From Paenibacillus apiarius (GTDB lineage: Bacteria > Bacillota > Bacilli > Paenibacillales > Paenibacillaceae), in assembly GCF_017052585.1 (NCBI RefSeq), contig NZ_JAFFHZ010000001.1, positions 868,001 through 932,000 of the forward strand: a stretch of DNA of 64,000 nucleotides. Reading direction: 5' to 3'. The first letter of the stretch is position 1. Every line of letters starts with the position of its first letter. Positions 26,114 through 34,393 of this stretch are shown one piece after another. The notes beneath the pieces are model-generated. The model was not told where the DNA came from and ran no database searches. It worked only from the letters and a program-made list of their open reading frames with translations. The position numbers and the translations under genes were made by a program.

Positions 26114-26692
26114 TTATGATTTGTGTAATGGAACCACTGGAAGCGGCTCACCGACATCGCCTAACCGATTCGCTTCAGCATCCTTATACAATTCCTTCAA
26201 CCAATTCAGTTCCGTAACTGTATACCGGTAGCCTCCGTATAACATATGCAGCACGGCTCGCGATGCGGAGGGGACATGCTCTTCATACAAAGCCCACATC
26301 CGCTCCACTTCCTTCTCGAACGCTTGAATGCGCGCGCGGATAATCGCTTTAATCTCTTCCTGATCGCCGTATTTGACAAAGGACAAGGCCGCAAAGAAGG
26401 GATGCAGCAAATGCGGAGGCAGCTTCATCTCTTCAAGCAGCATCCGTTGGAACTCGGATTCGCCCTGCTTCGTAATCCGGTAGATCGTCTTGTCGGGACG
26501 CGCCCCCCCGCTGATTACTTCCACCGTTTCAATCAACCCGCTCTTCTTCAATTGTTCGATTGCATAATAGAGCGAGCCATACTGAAGCTTCATATAGTTG
26601 TGCATTTCGCGCTCTTTCATTTCCTGGCTCATTTCATAAGGATGATAGTCTTTGTCCATGAGCAATCCAAGAATAGCCAGTTTCATCGACAT
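26114..26692 (-). CDS. PadR-family transcriptional regulator
   Basis: This protein has 192 residues from the ATG at 26692 (MSMKLAILGLLMDKDYHPYEM), which has GAGGTGGAACCG upstream; the longer frame starts inside the MFS gene's end. The winged helix is typical ('YMKLQYGSLYYAIEQLKKSGLIE', 'RPDKTIYRITKQGESEF'). A C-terminal helical dimerisation region follows, making it the long (subfamily-2) type. It lies 37 bp downstream of the efflux gene and probably represses the shared promoter, where an inverted repeat is seen (28282-28329). Confidence 0.88.
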   Translation of the reverse strand: MSMKLAILGLLMDKDYHPYEMSQEMKEREMHNYMKLQYGSLYYAIEQLKKSGLIETVEVISGGARPDKTIYRITKQGESEFQRMLLEEMKLPPHLLHPFFAALSFVKYGDQEEIKAIIRARIQAFEKEVERMWALYEEHVPSASRAVLHMLYGGYRYTVTELNWLKELYKDAEANRLGDVGEPLPVVPLHKS

Positions 26693-26729
26693 CGGTTCCA
26701 CCTCTTTATCCATGAGACAACAACCTTGC

Positions 26730-28265
26730 TTACCTTTCGCCGGATGATGCGCTCGCTTGAACGGCAGCGGTTGTCGAATGTCCATGAGGTTTAGTTGTCA
26801 CCATTTTAACACGACCCATCATCAAAATGAACATAACAGCGAACAGACAAATGAGAATTGACCATTGGAACACGTATGCAATCGAATCTGACAACACTTC
26901 AAGCAGCTGCTTGAGCAACGATCCCGGCATCGATTGTCTCACTTCCTCTTGAAGCAGAACCTGCGGATTGCCGAACGCTTCCGCCAGCTTGGGGTCCGAT
27001 AGGACGGCGCTGTATTTCTCCTGCAAGCAGGAAGTCTGGAAGCTGCCGAAAATAGCGATGCCAAGCGCATTGCCAAGCGTTTGAAAAAAACGGACTAGCG
27101 AGTTGACCGTCCCCCGCTGCCGATAATCGATGTTATGCTGGGCAGCCAAGGATGTCACGGGATAAGAAGCCCCGATTCCAAGCCCCATTACTATCATATA
27201 AAGCGTCATTTGCAGTTGTGACGTTTCCGGGGTCACCCCTGCCAGACAGACGACCGCTGCCAACAGAACCGACACTGCGATCAGCATAATGTTTCGGAAT
27301 GGCAGTTGTCTCACCAGCATCCCGCCAGCCATGCTGCTGACGACAAGAGCAAGCATCATCGGCGTGAGCACGGTGCTCGCGCTCGTGGCGCTCCCTCCGG
27401 CGACGCCCTGCACGAATAACGGAATGAAGACGGCTCCTGCCATCAGCACCATGCCGAACAGCAGCCCGGCAGCCATGCTGGATGTAAACAGCCGGTTATG
27501 GAACAGCCTCAATGGAATGATCGGTTCCGCGACACGCGATTCGATCCATATAAAAGCAATGAGCAGCGCGATCGTTGCGGCAAACAGACCAAGGATGAGC
27601 GGGGATGTCCACGCTTCCTCTTTGCCGCCCATCTCAAGCGCGAACATGAAGCACAAAATAGAGGCGACCAACGTAAATGTTCCTAACCAATCAAGCTGCT
27701 GTTTCCGAAAAACCAAAGTTTCACGATAGCAAAAGACGACAATCAGCAGCGCGATAAGCCCAATCGGAAGATTGATAAAGAAAATCCAACGCCAATGTAT
27801 ATAATCCGTGAAAAATCCGCCGGCTATCGGCCCAAGCACACTGGATAGTCCGAAAACAGCGCCGAACAACCCCGTCATTTTCGCCCGCTTATCGGCCGGG
27901 AAAAGGTCGAACAGAATCGTAAACACAACAGGCATCAGCGCCCCACCGCCAATTCCCTGCACGACACGGAACATAATAAGCCCGTCCATGGACGAGGCTG
28001 TGCCGCACAACATCGATCCGGCCATAAATACGATTATTCCGAACACAAAAAATCGTTTTCTCCCATACATGTCGGAGAGCTTCCCGAATAGCGGCATGCC
28101 TGCCACGCTCGCGATCAAGTACGCAGAGAATACCCAAGCGAACTCTTTCATCCCTCCCAGCTTCGCCACTATGACAGGCAAGGCAGTGACCAGTATAGTT
28201 TGGTCCAGCGAGACGATAAGCAATGCCATTAACAATCCAAGGACAGTCATATGAACACGAGACAC
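26730..28265 (-). CDS. DHA2-family (EmrB/QacA-type) drug efflux transporter
   Basis: This 511-residue protein starts with GTG, with GGAG 10 nt upstream. About 14 transmembrane segments are predicted, as in the DHA2 family of proton antiporters. Signatures include motif D1 'SLDQTILVTALPVI', motif A 'GKLSDMYGRKRFFVFG', motif B 'RVVQGIGGGALMP' and motif C 'GLSSVLGPIAGGFFTDYIHWRWIF'. The substrate is unknown. Co-operon with a PadR regulator is the usual arrangement for inducible drug or toxin export. Confidence 0.92.
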   Translation of the reverse strand: MSRVHMTVLGLLMALLIVSLDQTILVTALPVIVAKLGGMKEFAWVFSAYLIASVAGMPLFGKLSDMYGRKRFFVFGIIVFMAGSMLCGTASSMDGLIMFRVVQGIGGGALMPVVFTILFDLFPADKRAKMTGLFGAVFGLSSVLGPIAGGFFTDYIHWRWIFFINLPIGLIALLIVVFCYRETLVFRKQQLDWLGTFTLVASILCFMFALEMGGKEEAWTSPLILGLFAATIALLIAFIWIESRVAEPIIPLRLFHNRLFTSSMAAGLLFGMVLMAGAVFIPLFVQGVAGGSATSASTVLTPMMLALVVSSMAGGMLVRQLPFRNIMLIAVSVLLAAVVCLAGVTPETSQLQMTLYMIVMGLGIGASYPVTSLAAQHNIDYRQRGTVNSLVRFFQTLGNALGIAIFGSFQTSCLQEKYSAVLSDPKLAEAFGNPQVLLQEEVRQSMPGSLLKQLLEVLSDSIAYVFQWSILICLFAVMFILMMGRVKMVTTKPHGHSTTAAVQASASSGER

Positions 28266-28281
28266 TTTAACCCCACTCCTC

Positions 28282-28329
28282 TATATTCTAATTTGAATAC
28301 ATAAGTAATTATATTTAAATTAGAATATA
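28282..28329. promoter_or_regulatory. Inverted repeat upstream of the efflux operon, candidate PadR operator
   Basis: TATATTCTAATTT (28282-28294) is exactly inverted at 28317-28329, with 22 bp between. It lies 17-64 bp before the GTG start, in the promoter region, and is a natural site for the cotranscribed PadR regulator. Confidence 0.6.
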
Positions 28330-28360
28330 ATGCAATACGTTTTTTTGCAGCCGCTGCAAA

Positions 28361-28413
28361 AAAAAAGCCTGAGGGACCGCCAGCACCTCTCACATGAACA
28401 TTGGCGTCCTCAG
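28361..28413 (-). terminator. Rho-independent terminator of the amtB operon
   Basis: CTGAGGACGCC pairs with GGCGGTCCCTCAG on the minus strand across a 21-nt loop, then GC and nine T residues. It closes the exonuclease gene. Confidence 0.85.
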
Positions 28414-28427
28414 ACCTCATATCCAGT

Positions 28428-29165
28428 TTAATCCTGACCCAGAAAGGCGTATAGCTCTCCGACCGTCCGCACCTCCCGCTGCCGTTCGATGTCGCTCACC
28501 AGCGCGCACCACAGCCGGGCAGTCAACATAGCATCGTGCAACGCGTGATGGCGGCCCGTATTGTCCAATCCGTAGAACGAGAGCCAATCGTCGAGCGTGT
28601 TATCGATATATCGGGGATACAGCTTCGCAGCCACGTGCATCGTATCTAAAACACGGTGTTGCGACATGACACGGGACGTCTTCCACAAAGCGGCATTAAT
28701 AAAGCGCCTATCGTGCCCGCTTCCATGGGCAATGAGCACACGCTGGCGCACGAATTGGAGAAACTCGCCCAGCACGATGACCAAGCTCGGCGCCTGCTGG
28801 GCCATCTCATTCGTGATGGAAGTCAATCGTTCTACGTGCGGCGGGATATCACGATTCGGATTGACCAAACTATAGAATTGGTCATGCTCGGGGCATTGTT
28901 CCCCGTGAAGCGCTACTGCACCGATTGAAATAATTTCGTCCCCCCTCTGTGGCGAGAAGCCAGTCGTCTCCAGATCGAATATGACGGCCTCCAGCTCTGT
29001 CAAGGGGACATGATCCAGACTCTGCCGCTTCTGCTCCCGCGCCAGCGAGCGAATGAAAGCGATCTGCTGCCCGCTTTTCATGTCGTACAGGGAAGCGAGC
29101 GCCGGAGCGAGGCCGCCTTGACGGTATATTTTCCATACCTCCGAAGCAGGACCCCAGCGCGTCAT
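28428..29165 (-). CDS. DnaQ-type 3'-5' exonuclease domain protein
   Basis: This 245-residue protein has the DEDDh exonuclease fold: 'AVIFDLETTGFSPQRGDEI' (first Asp/Glu), 'IAHGSGHDRRFI' (second Asp) and 'GRHHALHDAMLTA' (His and Asp). Residues 1-50 are an N-terminal extension not found in polymerase epsilon subunits. Its ATG overlaps the upstream DUF294 stop (ATGA), so translation is coupled. Related stand-alone proteins trim DNA or small RNA ends; the substrate here is unknown. Co-operon with an ammonium transporter and nucleotidyltransferase is unexpected for a DNA repair enzyme. Confidence 0.88.
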   Translation of the reverse strand: MTRWGPASEVWKIYRQGGLAPALASLYDMKSGQQIAFIRSLAREQKRQSLDHVPLTELEAVIFDLETTGFSPQRGDEIISIGAVALHGEQCPEHDQFYSLVNPNRDIPPHVERLTSITNEMAQQAPSLVIVLGEFLQFVRQRVLIAHGSGHDRRFINAALWKTSRVMSQHRVLDTMHVAAKLYPRYIDNTLDDWLSFYGLDNTGRHHALHDAMLTARLWCALVSDIERQREVRTVGELYAFLGQD

Positions 29166-30286
29166 CCTCCATCAGCCCCATCCCTGTCTGCATCGGCATC
29201 GTTGCTCAGCCTCTTCTCCTGCCTTCTGCACTCGATGCGGGCGCGCTGCTGCAAGGTCTTTACTTCACGCACGCACGCCTTAATCTGCGCCCGGACCGGT
29301 CTCAGCAATAGCTCCCTTGCAACAATGCCGCTTGACTGCCATAGACCGTCCGCGATCATCTCCTTCTCTGTCAGCTTGCGCAAACGCAGGCAGAGGGAGA
29401 AACGCGCCAGCAGCCGCGTGGCTTCCTCCGGCTTCAGCACTCCGATTCTGCGCAACCCGGATATGCGCGCCTTCGTCGAGGTGTCCGCGAGCCCGTACAT
29501 GATGCTTATATAACGGACTCCGTTCACGAATGGGATATAAATGCCATATTTGATTTCCGTTCCTCCGGCATGCGCGCCGTAAGGAACCCGGATCAAGTTG
29601 CCAAGCAGCCCGAGCACTGGCTGATGGCGCAGCGAATGATGCAGAAGCTGGCCAGCGAGCTCCGGATACCGTCTTACACACGTACGGTAATGGTCCGATA
29701 CATCGTCCGCCAGATGGCTCTCTCCGGCCAGCGGTCGCATATCCGCACAGATGAGCAAATAACGGACATGCTCCCAAACAGGCTGATCGAACCACCTCTG
29801 CAGCTGCTCCAGCCACTTAGCCCTCGGCATGCACCATTGCGGGTTGCCGCACGTTACTTTGCCTGCGCATGGCGGATAACCGACCGTTTGCAGCGCCTTC
29901 TCTATTTCCGTCCCGAGCCGCTGGAAATAAAGGCTGGCCTCCTCAGCCCGATCGCAAGACAGGTCTTCGTACACAATGCCATTATCTTGATCGCTCCAAT
30001 ATGTTTGCTCCCGCCGGCCCCCGCTGCCGAACAGGACGAATGCATAGGCGCAAGGCGCATTCAACCCTTGCTTGCGCAGCTCTGCCTCTGTCAAGCGGAC
30101 CGTCTGGGCGATCAAGCGATCCTGCATATCGTTCCACTGTTCATGGAAATCGAACTCGTCCTGTTCATTCTGAACGAAGCTCGTCGCGAACAGCACGTAC
30201 AATGACTTGCGGAGCTGGCCCAGCTGTGCCAAGTCGGGCGCCTTGTCGATAAAACGGCGGAGCAGCTGCAAGGGCGGCAGAGGCAT
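29162..30286 (-). CDS. DUF294-type putative nucleotidyltransferase (GlnD-like N-terminal domain)
   Basis: This protein has 374 residues from the ATG at 30286, which has GAGG 8 nt upstream and lies 10 bp after the amtB stop; an ATG at 30325 inside amtB is an alternative. The nucleotidyltransferase motif is intact: 'YAFVLFGSGGRREQTYWSDQDNGIVYED', that is GSGGR followed by DxD. The C-terminal region ('GIYIPFVNGVRYISIMYGLAD', 'KARISGLRRIGVLKPEEATRLL') matches the second DUF294 domain. The CBS and cyclic-nucleotide domains found in most family members are missing. The family is related to PII uridylyltransferase. Position after amtB, where glnK is expected, suggests a nitrogen-signalling role; this is inference. 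Confidence 0.85.
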   Translation of the reverse strand: MPLPPLQLLRRFIDKAPDLAQLGQLRKSLYVLFATSFVQNEQDEFDFHEQWNDMQDRLIAQTVRLTEAELRKQGLNAPCAYAFVLFGSGGRREQTYWSDQDNGIVYEDLSCDRAEEASLYFQRLGTEIEKALQTVGYPPCAGKVTCGNPQWCMPRAKWLEQLQRWFDQPVWEHVRYLLICADMRPLAGESHLADDVSDHYRTCVRRYPELAGQLLHHSLRHQPVLGLLGNLIRVPYGAHAGGTEIKYGIYIPFVNGVRYISIMYGLADTSTKARISGLRRIGVLKPEEATRLLARFSLCLRLRKLTEKEMIADGLWQSSGIVARELLLRPVRAQIKACVREVKTLQQRARIECRRQEKRLSNDADADRDGADGG

Positions 30287-30296
30287 CCCGGCCGCC

Positions 30297-31697
30297 TCAA
30301 AAATGTTGGCCAGCAAGGGATTCATGCACCTGCTTCATTTGTTCCGGATACCCGTACTCGCCATGCTCGCTCAGGTCGAGTCCGATAATCTCTTGCTCCT
30401 CGTGCACGCGCAGACCTGTCAACCCTTTGATGACGAACAGGAGGATATAAGAGACGAAGAAAGCGAAGGCGCCCGCCGCCGCTATGCCGTACACTTGAAC
30501 CCACAACTGCTCGAAACTGCCGGTGTCGATAAGCCCTCCCTTGCCGACGCCGACTTTCTCCGCCAGCTCCGTCGTAGCGAAGATGCCGTTCGATAGCGTT
30601 CCCCAGATGCCCGCCATGCCGTGCACGGACAAGGCATAGATCGGATCGTCGATGCGCAGCTTCTCGAACAGCTTTGCGCTGTAGAAGACCAGCACGCCGG
30701 CGATAAGTCCGATGACGATCGCCGCCCACGGATCAACGAAGGCGCACGATGCGGTAATTGCGACTAATCCGGCAAGGGTGCCATTCAATATCGTCGGAAT
30801 TTCGGCCTTGCCGTTGACGATCCAACTGATGGCAAGCGCGGCAATGGCGCCGGCGCCGGCGCCCAGCTGAGTGTTCATCGCGACATACCCAAAAAATCCG
30901 TCGCCGACCGTCAACGTGCTGCCCGCATTGAACCCGAACCAGCCAATCCAGAGGATAAGCACGCCGAGCGTCGTATAGACTTGGTTGTGGCCTTTTATTT
31001 CATTCGGAGCCCCGTCTTTATTGTATTTTCCGATGCGTGGTTGCAAGAGAAGAGTGGCTGCAAGCGCCGCCATCGCCCCAGTCAAGTGGACGACCGTAGA
31101 GCCGGCGAAATCCTGCTTGCCATGTGCGGCGAGCCAGCCGCCGCCCCATATCCAATGCGCAACGATCGGGTAGATGACGGCGGTGAACAGCACCGTGAAG
31201 AGCACGTAGACGGATAGCTTAGCCCGCTCGGCAAAACCGCCCCAAGCAATGGATAAAGATACTGCGGCAAAGGCGAACTGAAAGGTGAAGAACACGAATG
31301 GAGGCATGCCGGCGGCCGTGTACGGATTGAAGAAGAAATCGCCCCAACCTATAAACGAATTGCCGCCGCCGCCAAAGATCAGGCCGTACCCGACCGCCCA
31401 GTACACGATCGAGCATAAGCCGACGGTGAAGACGGTTTTTCCTGCGACATGCCCCGCATTTTTCATGCGGGTAGATCCCGATTCCAGCAATATAAATCCC
31501 GCTTGCATGAACAGCACCAAGATGGCGGACAGCATCACCCACAAGGCGTTCAGTCCCGTCTCCAGCGTCTGGACGGACGAATCTCCCGCAGCCGAGACCA
31601 TATCGGTAACGAGCCCGAACCAACCGCAGCCGAAAAGAGCCGCAGCAGTCCACCTTCCTCCATCTCGCATTTTGCACTTCACATGGTTGCTCAACAT
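30297..31697 (-). CDS. amtB: Ammonium transporter
   Basis: This protein has 466 residues from the ATG at 31697 (GGAG just upstream). It begins with a signal-like segment, then 11 transmembrane helices. Family landmarks are 'AGFILLESGSTRMKNAGHV', 'AERAKLSVYVLFTVL', the twin pore histidines in 'VVHLTGAMAAL' and 'SVHGMAGIWGTL', and 'WIGWFGFNAGS'. It conducts ammonia across the membrane. The cytoplasmic tail ('HEEQEIIGLDLSEHGEYGYPEQM') is the region that contacts PII proteins in relatives. No glnK follows; a DUF294 gene does. The promoter carries two GlnR boxes. Confidence 0.95.
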   Translation of the reverse strand: MLSNHVKCKMRDGGRWTAAALFGCGWFGLVTDMVSAAGDSSVQTLETGLNALWVMLSAILVLFMQAGFILLESGSTRMKNAGHVAGKTVFTVGLCSIVYWAVGYGLIFGGGGNSFIGWGDFFFNPYTAAGMPPFVFFTFQFAFAAVSLSIAWGGFAERAKLSVYVLFTVLFTAVIYPIVAHWIWGGGWLAAHGKQDFAGSTVVHLTGAMAALAATLLLQPRIGKYNKDGAPNEIKGHNQVYTTLGVLILWIGWFGFNAGSTLTVGDGFFGYVAMNTQLGAGAGAIAALAISWIVNGKAEIPTILNGTLAGLVAITASCAFVDPWAAIVIGLIAGVLVFYSAKLFEKLRIDDPIYALSVHGMAGIWGTLSNGIFATTELAEKVGVGKGGLIDTGSFEQLWVQVYGIAAAGAFAFFVSYILLFVIKGLTGLRVHEEQEIIGLDLSEHGEYGYPEQMKQVHESLAGQHF

Positions 31698-31722
31698 TTT
31701 CTCCACACTCCTTATCATTTTA

Positions 31723-31844
31723 TGTCATGTTATCTAACATAAATGTATTGATTTATGGAGATTATATACGTGAGATCGGCTCCTTTCAATGGGTCAATCA
31801 AAAGAATCCATATAATTGTTCAATATATGTAAATAAACTTCACA
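31723..31844 (-). promoter_or_regulatory. amtB promoter flanked by two GlnR/TnrA boxes
   Basis: On the minus strand TTGAAA (31784-31789), a 17-bp spacer and TATAAT (31761-31766) set a start near 31754. One perfect TGTNA-N7-TNACA box, TGTCATGTTATCTAACA, spans 31723-31739 (about +23). A second, TGTAAATAAACTTCACA, spans 31828-31844 (about -82). Upstream activation plus downstream repression is the likely logic. Confidence 0.82.
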
Positions 31845-31856
31845 TAAAAACCGCAA

Positions 31857-31891
31857 ACGAAAAGCCGCAGAAGTCTGACCTCTGCGGCTTA
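31857..31891 (-). terminator. Rho-independent terminator of the M1 peptidase gene
   Basis: AAGCCGCAGAGGTCAG pairs with CTTCTGCGGCTT on the minus strand, followed by TTCGTTT. It lies 23 bp after the stop codon and next to the upstream GlnR box of amtB. Confidence 0.85.
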
Positions 31892-31913
31892 TAACCCGTT
31901 CGTAAGTTTTAAG

Positions 31914-34151
31914 TTATTCTACTGACGCGAAAATCTTTGCAACCGGGTTTTCCACAAACTTTTCTTTATAGATGGAGCCATCTGCCTTTTTCGCATAATA
32001 CTGATAGAAATTGCTCGTTGCGCCCAATGGTTCCATGCCCATAGTAGGCAAGATATCATCAGCCGTTTGTTTGTTGAGATGGTCGTCGGTCCAGAAATAA
32101 TGCACGACGAGACGGTCTTTATTATATGGGTGCAGGACGCCATACGCACCGTGAAGCCCAGGCTTGGCCATCACTTCTTTCCAAGGAAAGCCCGCGCGCT
32201 CGGCATTTGCAACAATGCCGGGCTTCAATGCTTGAATGAACGCGTTATGCTTCGGATTGCCGATCACGATGACGTTGCTCTTGGCCAGCGCTGTTTCCAT
32301 GCTCTTCTTGACGGCTTGTTTTTCAGATAAAATGTCAGCTTTTATTCCGAGCATGCCAAGCATATTGTTGATGCCGCCGAACAGCATTTCCTGCTGCTCT
32401 TGGGCCGCTTTGCTGGCCGGATCGCTGTATACGACGGTCAACGGCTCGCCGCGCAGCGCCTTGGTCATTAATTTGAACATCGTTTCTTTAGGCAAGTCAG
32501 GAAACCCTTTCTCGACGCCTTCATACATATCCAAAAACGTTAATCGCATAAATTCAGCCCGCTCCGCCTCTGTCATGCGATACTCCGGCTTGAGCTCGAA
32601 GTTGGGCTTGTTCAGGTTGTCATCCATTCGATCGCGGACCGTCTTGCCGAACTGATCCTCGATGGTCTGCAGCAAGCCATCGACGGTTGCGTTACGGTAT
32701 GCATAACGGTTGAAATACTCTTTCATGAACAAGTCGAACTTCTCTTGGCCGACCGTGCGGTACAGCTCGTAAATGGCGAGCCGTCCTCTTTTGTAGAACA
32801 ACTCATGTGGTGATTCCCCTGCGTTATCGTTCGTGGAGTTGATCGCTCTGTCCTCCGGGAATTCGTTATTTCGCACGTCGTCGAAGCCGCTCAGCTTGTC
32901 GCCTTGCTCATTGAAGAAATAGCTCATGGCGAAATCCGCAAAACCTTCATCCAAAAACGATTCCGTCTCGGAGTCATTGCCGATAATGGAGTGGAACCAT
33001 TGGTGCGCGATTTCATGGACAAATGCAGTGTGCTTCTCCGGCACGGCATTGGCGCTTACAAGGCCCATCTGAATAACGCGAGAGAACTCCACGGCTACGC
33101 CTTCCACGTGGGACTCCACGATGCGGAATTCGGGATATTCATATTTGCCGAATTTATCGTTGAAAAATTCGATCGCTTTGAATGCTTGATCGATATACTT
33201 GTTGATTACAGCCGTTTTTGCCGGATCATTTTTGTCATTGTAGTACATATACTCAATCGTCAATCCGTTTTTTGTCTTGCTGGCTTTATGGAATTTTTCG
33301 CTCGCGAAAAATACAAGCTCGCGAGTCTTGTCAGCCTTGGTCGATACCACTTTGCGGCCGGATTCAGCCGGCTGTTCCGACATTTGTCCCGGCATGGCCA
33401 CTTCAAGCTTCTCTGGGACGTTCATGCTCACATGATAGTCAGCCACTTCGTAATAATCGGTTTCAAATTTGGTGCTGTACGGCGTCTTGTTCCAAGCATG
33501 CGTCTTCTCGTCGTAGACCGACATGACAGGGAACCAATGCGCGCCGTTAATGATGTCCTTATAGTAGGACAAACGCTGGGATCCAAATGGAATTTTCGTC
33601 TTATATTCCAATTCCAACGTGACTTCTTCGTCTTTATTCAGCGCCTTCTCCAGCTGGACGGTCAACGCCTGCTTCCCGTTCTTCACGGCAAGCGTACGCC
33701 CTGTAGCCGCGTCTTTAACGCTGATAATATCGATGCCGCCCAGAAAATCCTCCGGTTTTTTGTCCGGGTTTTCTTTGGCGATTTGCTCGTTGCTGCGTGC
33801 AAACATCGATGGCTGCGTTTCCTTCGAACGATGCGCGTCGGCGAACAAGCGGAACACGACATCGTTAAGCTTGTCGGAGGATGTGTTGCGGTATTTCACC
33901 GTTTGCTTACCGGATATCGTCATGTCATCCGTATTCAGCTTGGCTTGAATCTCATATTGAATGTTCGTTTGTACTTCTTGCTTCGTATTCGCTGCCAATG
34001 CCGAAGCGGCCTGTGCCGAGCTTCCTTTGGAATCCGCTTGCGCGTAAGCCCTATTTGCGGAGGTAAACGGAGCGGCGAGCAAAGCAAAGGCCATGGAAGC
34101 TGCTATCGTCGTGTGCAGCAGTTGGCGTCCAGTAAGTTTCATTGTTATCAT
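31914..34151 (-). CDS. Secreted M1-family zinc metallopeptidase
   Basis: This protein has 745 residues. A signal peptide (residues 1-37, 'LLHTTIAASMAFALLAAPFTSANRAYA') directs export. The catalytic site is HEIAHQ (His379, Glu380, His383) with the third zinc ligand Glu402 in 'FLDEGFADF'. 'GVAVEF' (351-356) is the counterpart of the GAMEN exopeptidase motif. A beta-rich N-terminal domain (60-250) matches aminopeptidase N. Residues after about 540 form an extra domain not typical of the short M1 enzymes ('GEPLTVVYSDPAS', 'VIVIGNPKHNAF', 'VVHYFWTDDH'). It probably trims extracellular peptides. Monocistronic, with its own terminator. Confidence 0.9.
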   Translation of the reverse strand: MITMKLTGRQLLHTTIAASMAFALLAAPFTSANRAYAQADSKGSSAQAASALAANTKQEVQTNIQYEIQAKLNTDDMTISGKQTVKYRNTSSDKLNDVVFRLFADAHRSKETQPSMFARSNEQIAKENPDKKPEDFLGGIDIISVKDAATGRTLAVKNGKQALTVQLEKALNKDEEVTLELEYKTKIPFGSQRLSYYKDIINGAHWFPVMSVYDEKTHAWNKTPYSTKFETDYYEVADYHVSMNVPEKLEVAMPGQMSEQPAESGRKVVSTKADKTRELVFFASEKFHKASKTKNGLTIEYMYYNDKNDPAKTAVINKYIDQAFKAIEFFNDKFGKYEYPEFRIVESHVEGVAVEFSRVIQMGLVSANAVPEKHTAFVHEIAHQWFHSIIGNDSETESFLDEGFADFAMSYFFNEQGDKLSGFDDVRNNEFPEDRAINSTNDNAGESPHELFYKRGRLAIYELYRTVGQEKFDLFMKEYFNRYAYRNATVDGLLQTIEDQFGKTVRDRMDDNLNKPNFELKPEYRMTEAERAEFMRLTFLDMYEGVEKGFPDLPKETMFKLMTKALRGEPLTVVYSDPASKAAQEQQEMLFGGINNMLGMLGIKADILSEKQAVKKSMETALAKSNVIVIGNPKHNAFIQALKPGIVANAERAGFPWKEVMAKPGLHGAYGVLHPYNKDRLVVHYFWTDDHLNKQTADDILPTMGMEPLGATSNFYQYYAKKADGSIYKEKFVENPVAKIFASVE

Positions 34152-34325
34152 CCACTTCCTTCAGTCAAATAATCATCTCGTGATGTTACATTCATTATAG
34201 AACAATCACGCGCATGCAGCGTGGGATTTATCTTATCGCTTCCTTACATTTTTGTCAGGATGGCTGGCTGGGCTGCCACTGACATAGCCGGAGAACGACT
34301 CATCTGCTCCCGCCGGACAGACTGA

Positions 34326-34358
34326 AAAATAAAGACGCCTGTCAGCGACAGGCGTCTT
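34326..34358 (-). terminator. Rho-independent terminator of thrS
   Basis: AAGACGCCTGTC pairs with GACAGGCGTCTT on the minus strand over a three-base loop, followed by TATTTTTC. It lies 36 bp after the thrS stop. Confidence 0.9.
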
Positions 34359-34393
34359 CCGTTCCTATTCTATTCCTTTGGTTACAGCATCAT

